Assembly (NCBI RefSeq): GCF_013141695.1
Contig: NZ_WHNY01000092.1
Location: 62,001 to 126,000 of the forward strand
Origin: Paenibacillus plantarum
GTDB taxonomy: Bacteria; Bacillota; Bacilli; Paenibacillales; NBRC-103111
Reading direction: 5' to 3'
Length of the DNA stretch: 64,000 nucleotides
Below the pieces are notes generated by a model, which saw only the letters and a program-made list of their open reading frames with translations, searched no databases and was not told the DNA's origin. Positions 63,202-64,000 of the stretch are shown here, piece by piece (position 1 is the stretch's first letter; each line of letters starts with the position of its first letter). The position numbers and the translations under genes were made by a program.

Positions 63202-63672
63202 TCATTTCTTGAATTTGAGCTCACCCGGGGTAACTTTGTTCTTAAACCCATAAGTTGCTTCTTCACCTAAACCTGAATCGTTCAGAAACCATACCTTAAC
63301 AATACTTTTTACATTCAGACATTCACTGCTTCCATCAGGTACATATAGTCGAATGGGGTATCCTTTCTTCAGTACTTGTCCCTCTTGTGCATAGAGGAAT
63401 AGTGCTTGATCCGCTTGCCCCCAAGGTATCAACGCTTGGAACTCATCTACCGCTTCCACCTTCACATGAGTAGGCTCTTCAGCAGTACGATGCTGCCCCT
63501 TGCTGTTCCAGTTACGGTACCACGATTTGAGATCAAATGCCTCCCCCTCCACCGACGGAACGCGATCTTGAATGTTCAACCGCAGATCCGAGAGTGCGAC
63601 CATTTCATCAATGGTAAAGGTTTCTTTGTGCTTATCTAAATCAGACACTTCTATGTGTGAATTGGTTTGCAT
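63202..63672 (-). CDS. Small protein, possibly with a molybdopterin-oxidoreductase-like fold
   Basis: A 156-residue soluble protein. It has the outline of the substrate-domain end of sulfite-oxidase-like molybdopterin proteins: FLYAQEGQVLKKGYPIRLYV, then PDGSSECLNVKSIVKVWFL. The full cofactor-binding part is missing, so it may not bind the cofactor. ATG 63672 follows GGAGGAG. The moaD-like gene lies in the opposite direction 125 bases away, which supports a molybdenum link only weakly. Confidence 0.45.
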   Translation of the reverse strand: MQTNSHIEVSDLDKHKETFTIDEMVALSDLRLNIQDRVPSVEGEAFDLKSWYRNWNSKGQHRTAEEPTHVKVEAVDEFQALIPWGQADQALFLYAQEGQVLKKGYPIRLYVPDGSSECLNVKSIVKVWFLNDSGLGEEATYGFKNKVTPGELKFKK

Positions 63673-63796
63673 GCTTAGATCTCCTCCGTTAATTCAAATT
63701 CCATGTCCTGCCAAAGGATCACTCCATTATACCATTTTCAGGGCAAAATATGATATGCTGTAAGGGATTCTAACATCTATCGCAAGGAGACACAAA

Positions 63797-64000
63797 TTGA
63801 ACCTACACATTCAACTCTTCGCAGGTCTTGTAGATCTATTCGGCACAGCGGTTCTAACAATTTCAGTCGATCAAGATTCGATGACCATTGCACAATTGAA
63901 AGATAAAATCATCACCGATTATCCTGCTGTCTCTGCGCAGCTTTCCATATGTTTTTTCGCCAAAAATCAAGCTTATGCCGGTGATCAGGAAACGGTTTCC
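63797..64000 (+). CDS. moaD: MoaD-like molybdopterin synthase small subunit (truncated by window edge)
   Basis: Reading from TTG 63797, 13 bases after AAGGAG, gives 68 codons to the right edge. The protein opens NLHIQLFAGLVDLFGT and continues with SMTIAQLKDKIITDYP, which is the ubiquitin-like MoaD pattern. MoaD carries the thiocarboxylate sulfur for molybdopterin at a C-terminal Gly-Gly, which lies outside the window, so a ThiS-type protein cannot be excluded. Confidence 0.75.
   Translation, partial: MNLHIQLFAGLVDLFGTAVLTISVDQDSMTIAQLKDKIITDYPAVSAQLSICFFAKNQAYAGDQETVS

Noticed and set aside
1..64000. tRNA, rRNA or prophage genes
   Set aside because: No cloverleaf, rRNA core or phage structural or integrase frame was recognised on either strand.

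Overview
The window looks like a chromosomal segment of a spore-forming member of the Paenibacillaceae (Paenibacillus or a close relative). The evidence is the gene content: five YheC/YheD spore-coat-type ATP-grasp proteins, a cotJABC operon, a GerPF-like protein, ytrH/ytrI/ytvI sporulation membrane genes, and a carbohydrate ABC transporter divergent from a one-component AraC-type sensor. The central order (mdh-icd-citZ, ytvI, fxsA, pyk, accA, accD, dnaE, ytrH-ytrI, ytpI, ytoI) follows a block also found in Bacillus subtilis. Strong AGGAGG-type ribosome binding sites and frequent TTG/GTG starts fit a Firmicute. No rRNA, tRNA, prophage, transposase gene or CRISPR array was seen.

Left third (1-17.7 kb): a truncated class I fumarase and a divergent secreted polysaccharide deacetylase; a complete carbohydrate-uptake locus (permease, lipoprotein binding protein, second permease, secreted multidomain protein) facing a membrane AraC regulator; a YfbR-like HD nucleotidase; a small membrane protein; a secreted GATase-like protein; and the TCA operon citZ-icd-mdh, with three overlapping hairpins between citZ and icd.

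Middle (17.7-40.3 kb): ppx and ppk overlap tail to tail, pairing polyphosphate degradation with synthesis. ytvI, fxsA and a thioesterase follow, then accD-accA-pyk as one tightly packed unit without a pfkA gene. Between yutG and dnaE lies a ten-unit, exactly 52-bp tandem array, each unit carrying a hairpin-forming palindrome; it is the most unusual non-coding object here. ytrH-ytrI-ytpI and convergent ytoI follow, then a nitroreductase, an acyltransferase, a MITE-like element and an operon of a single-TM protein, an ApbE flavin transferase and a ferric-reductase-like membrane protein.

Right third (40.3-64 kb): five consecutive YheD/YheC-type genes; a zinc-type efflux pair (CDF transporter plus ArsR sensor) with a readable promoter and operator; a GerPF-like gene; a HAD hydrolase; nagB-nagA; cotJABC; a second YtvI-like permease; a CNNM/CorC protein; a YfkAB-type radical SAM protein; an MMPL exporter; an HD-GYP protein; uppP; a YunD-like nucleotidase; a small protein with a possible molybdopterin-oxidoreductase fold; and the start of a moaD-like gene. 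Spore-surface functions are concentrated at 40.8-53.4 kb.

Intergenic space holds several repeat families: two 193-bp copies of one element about 50 kb apart, a second family after the yfbR-like gene, the MITE-like element, the 52-bp array, and a 29-bp sequence shared by the dnaE stop region and the first yheD leader. Several genes also change abruptly to high GC partway through.
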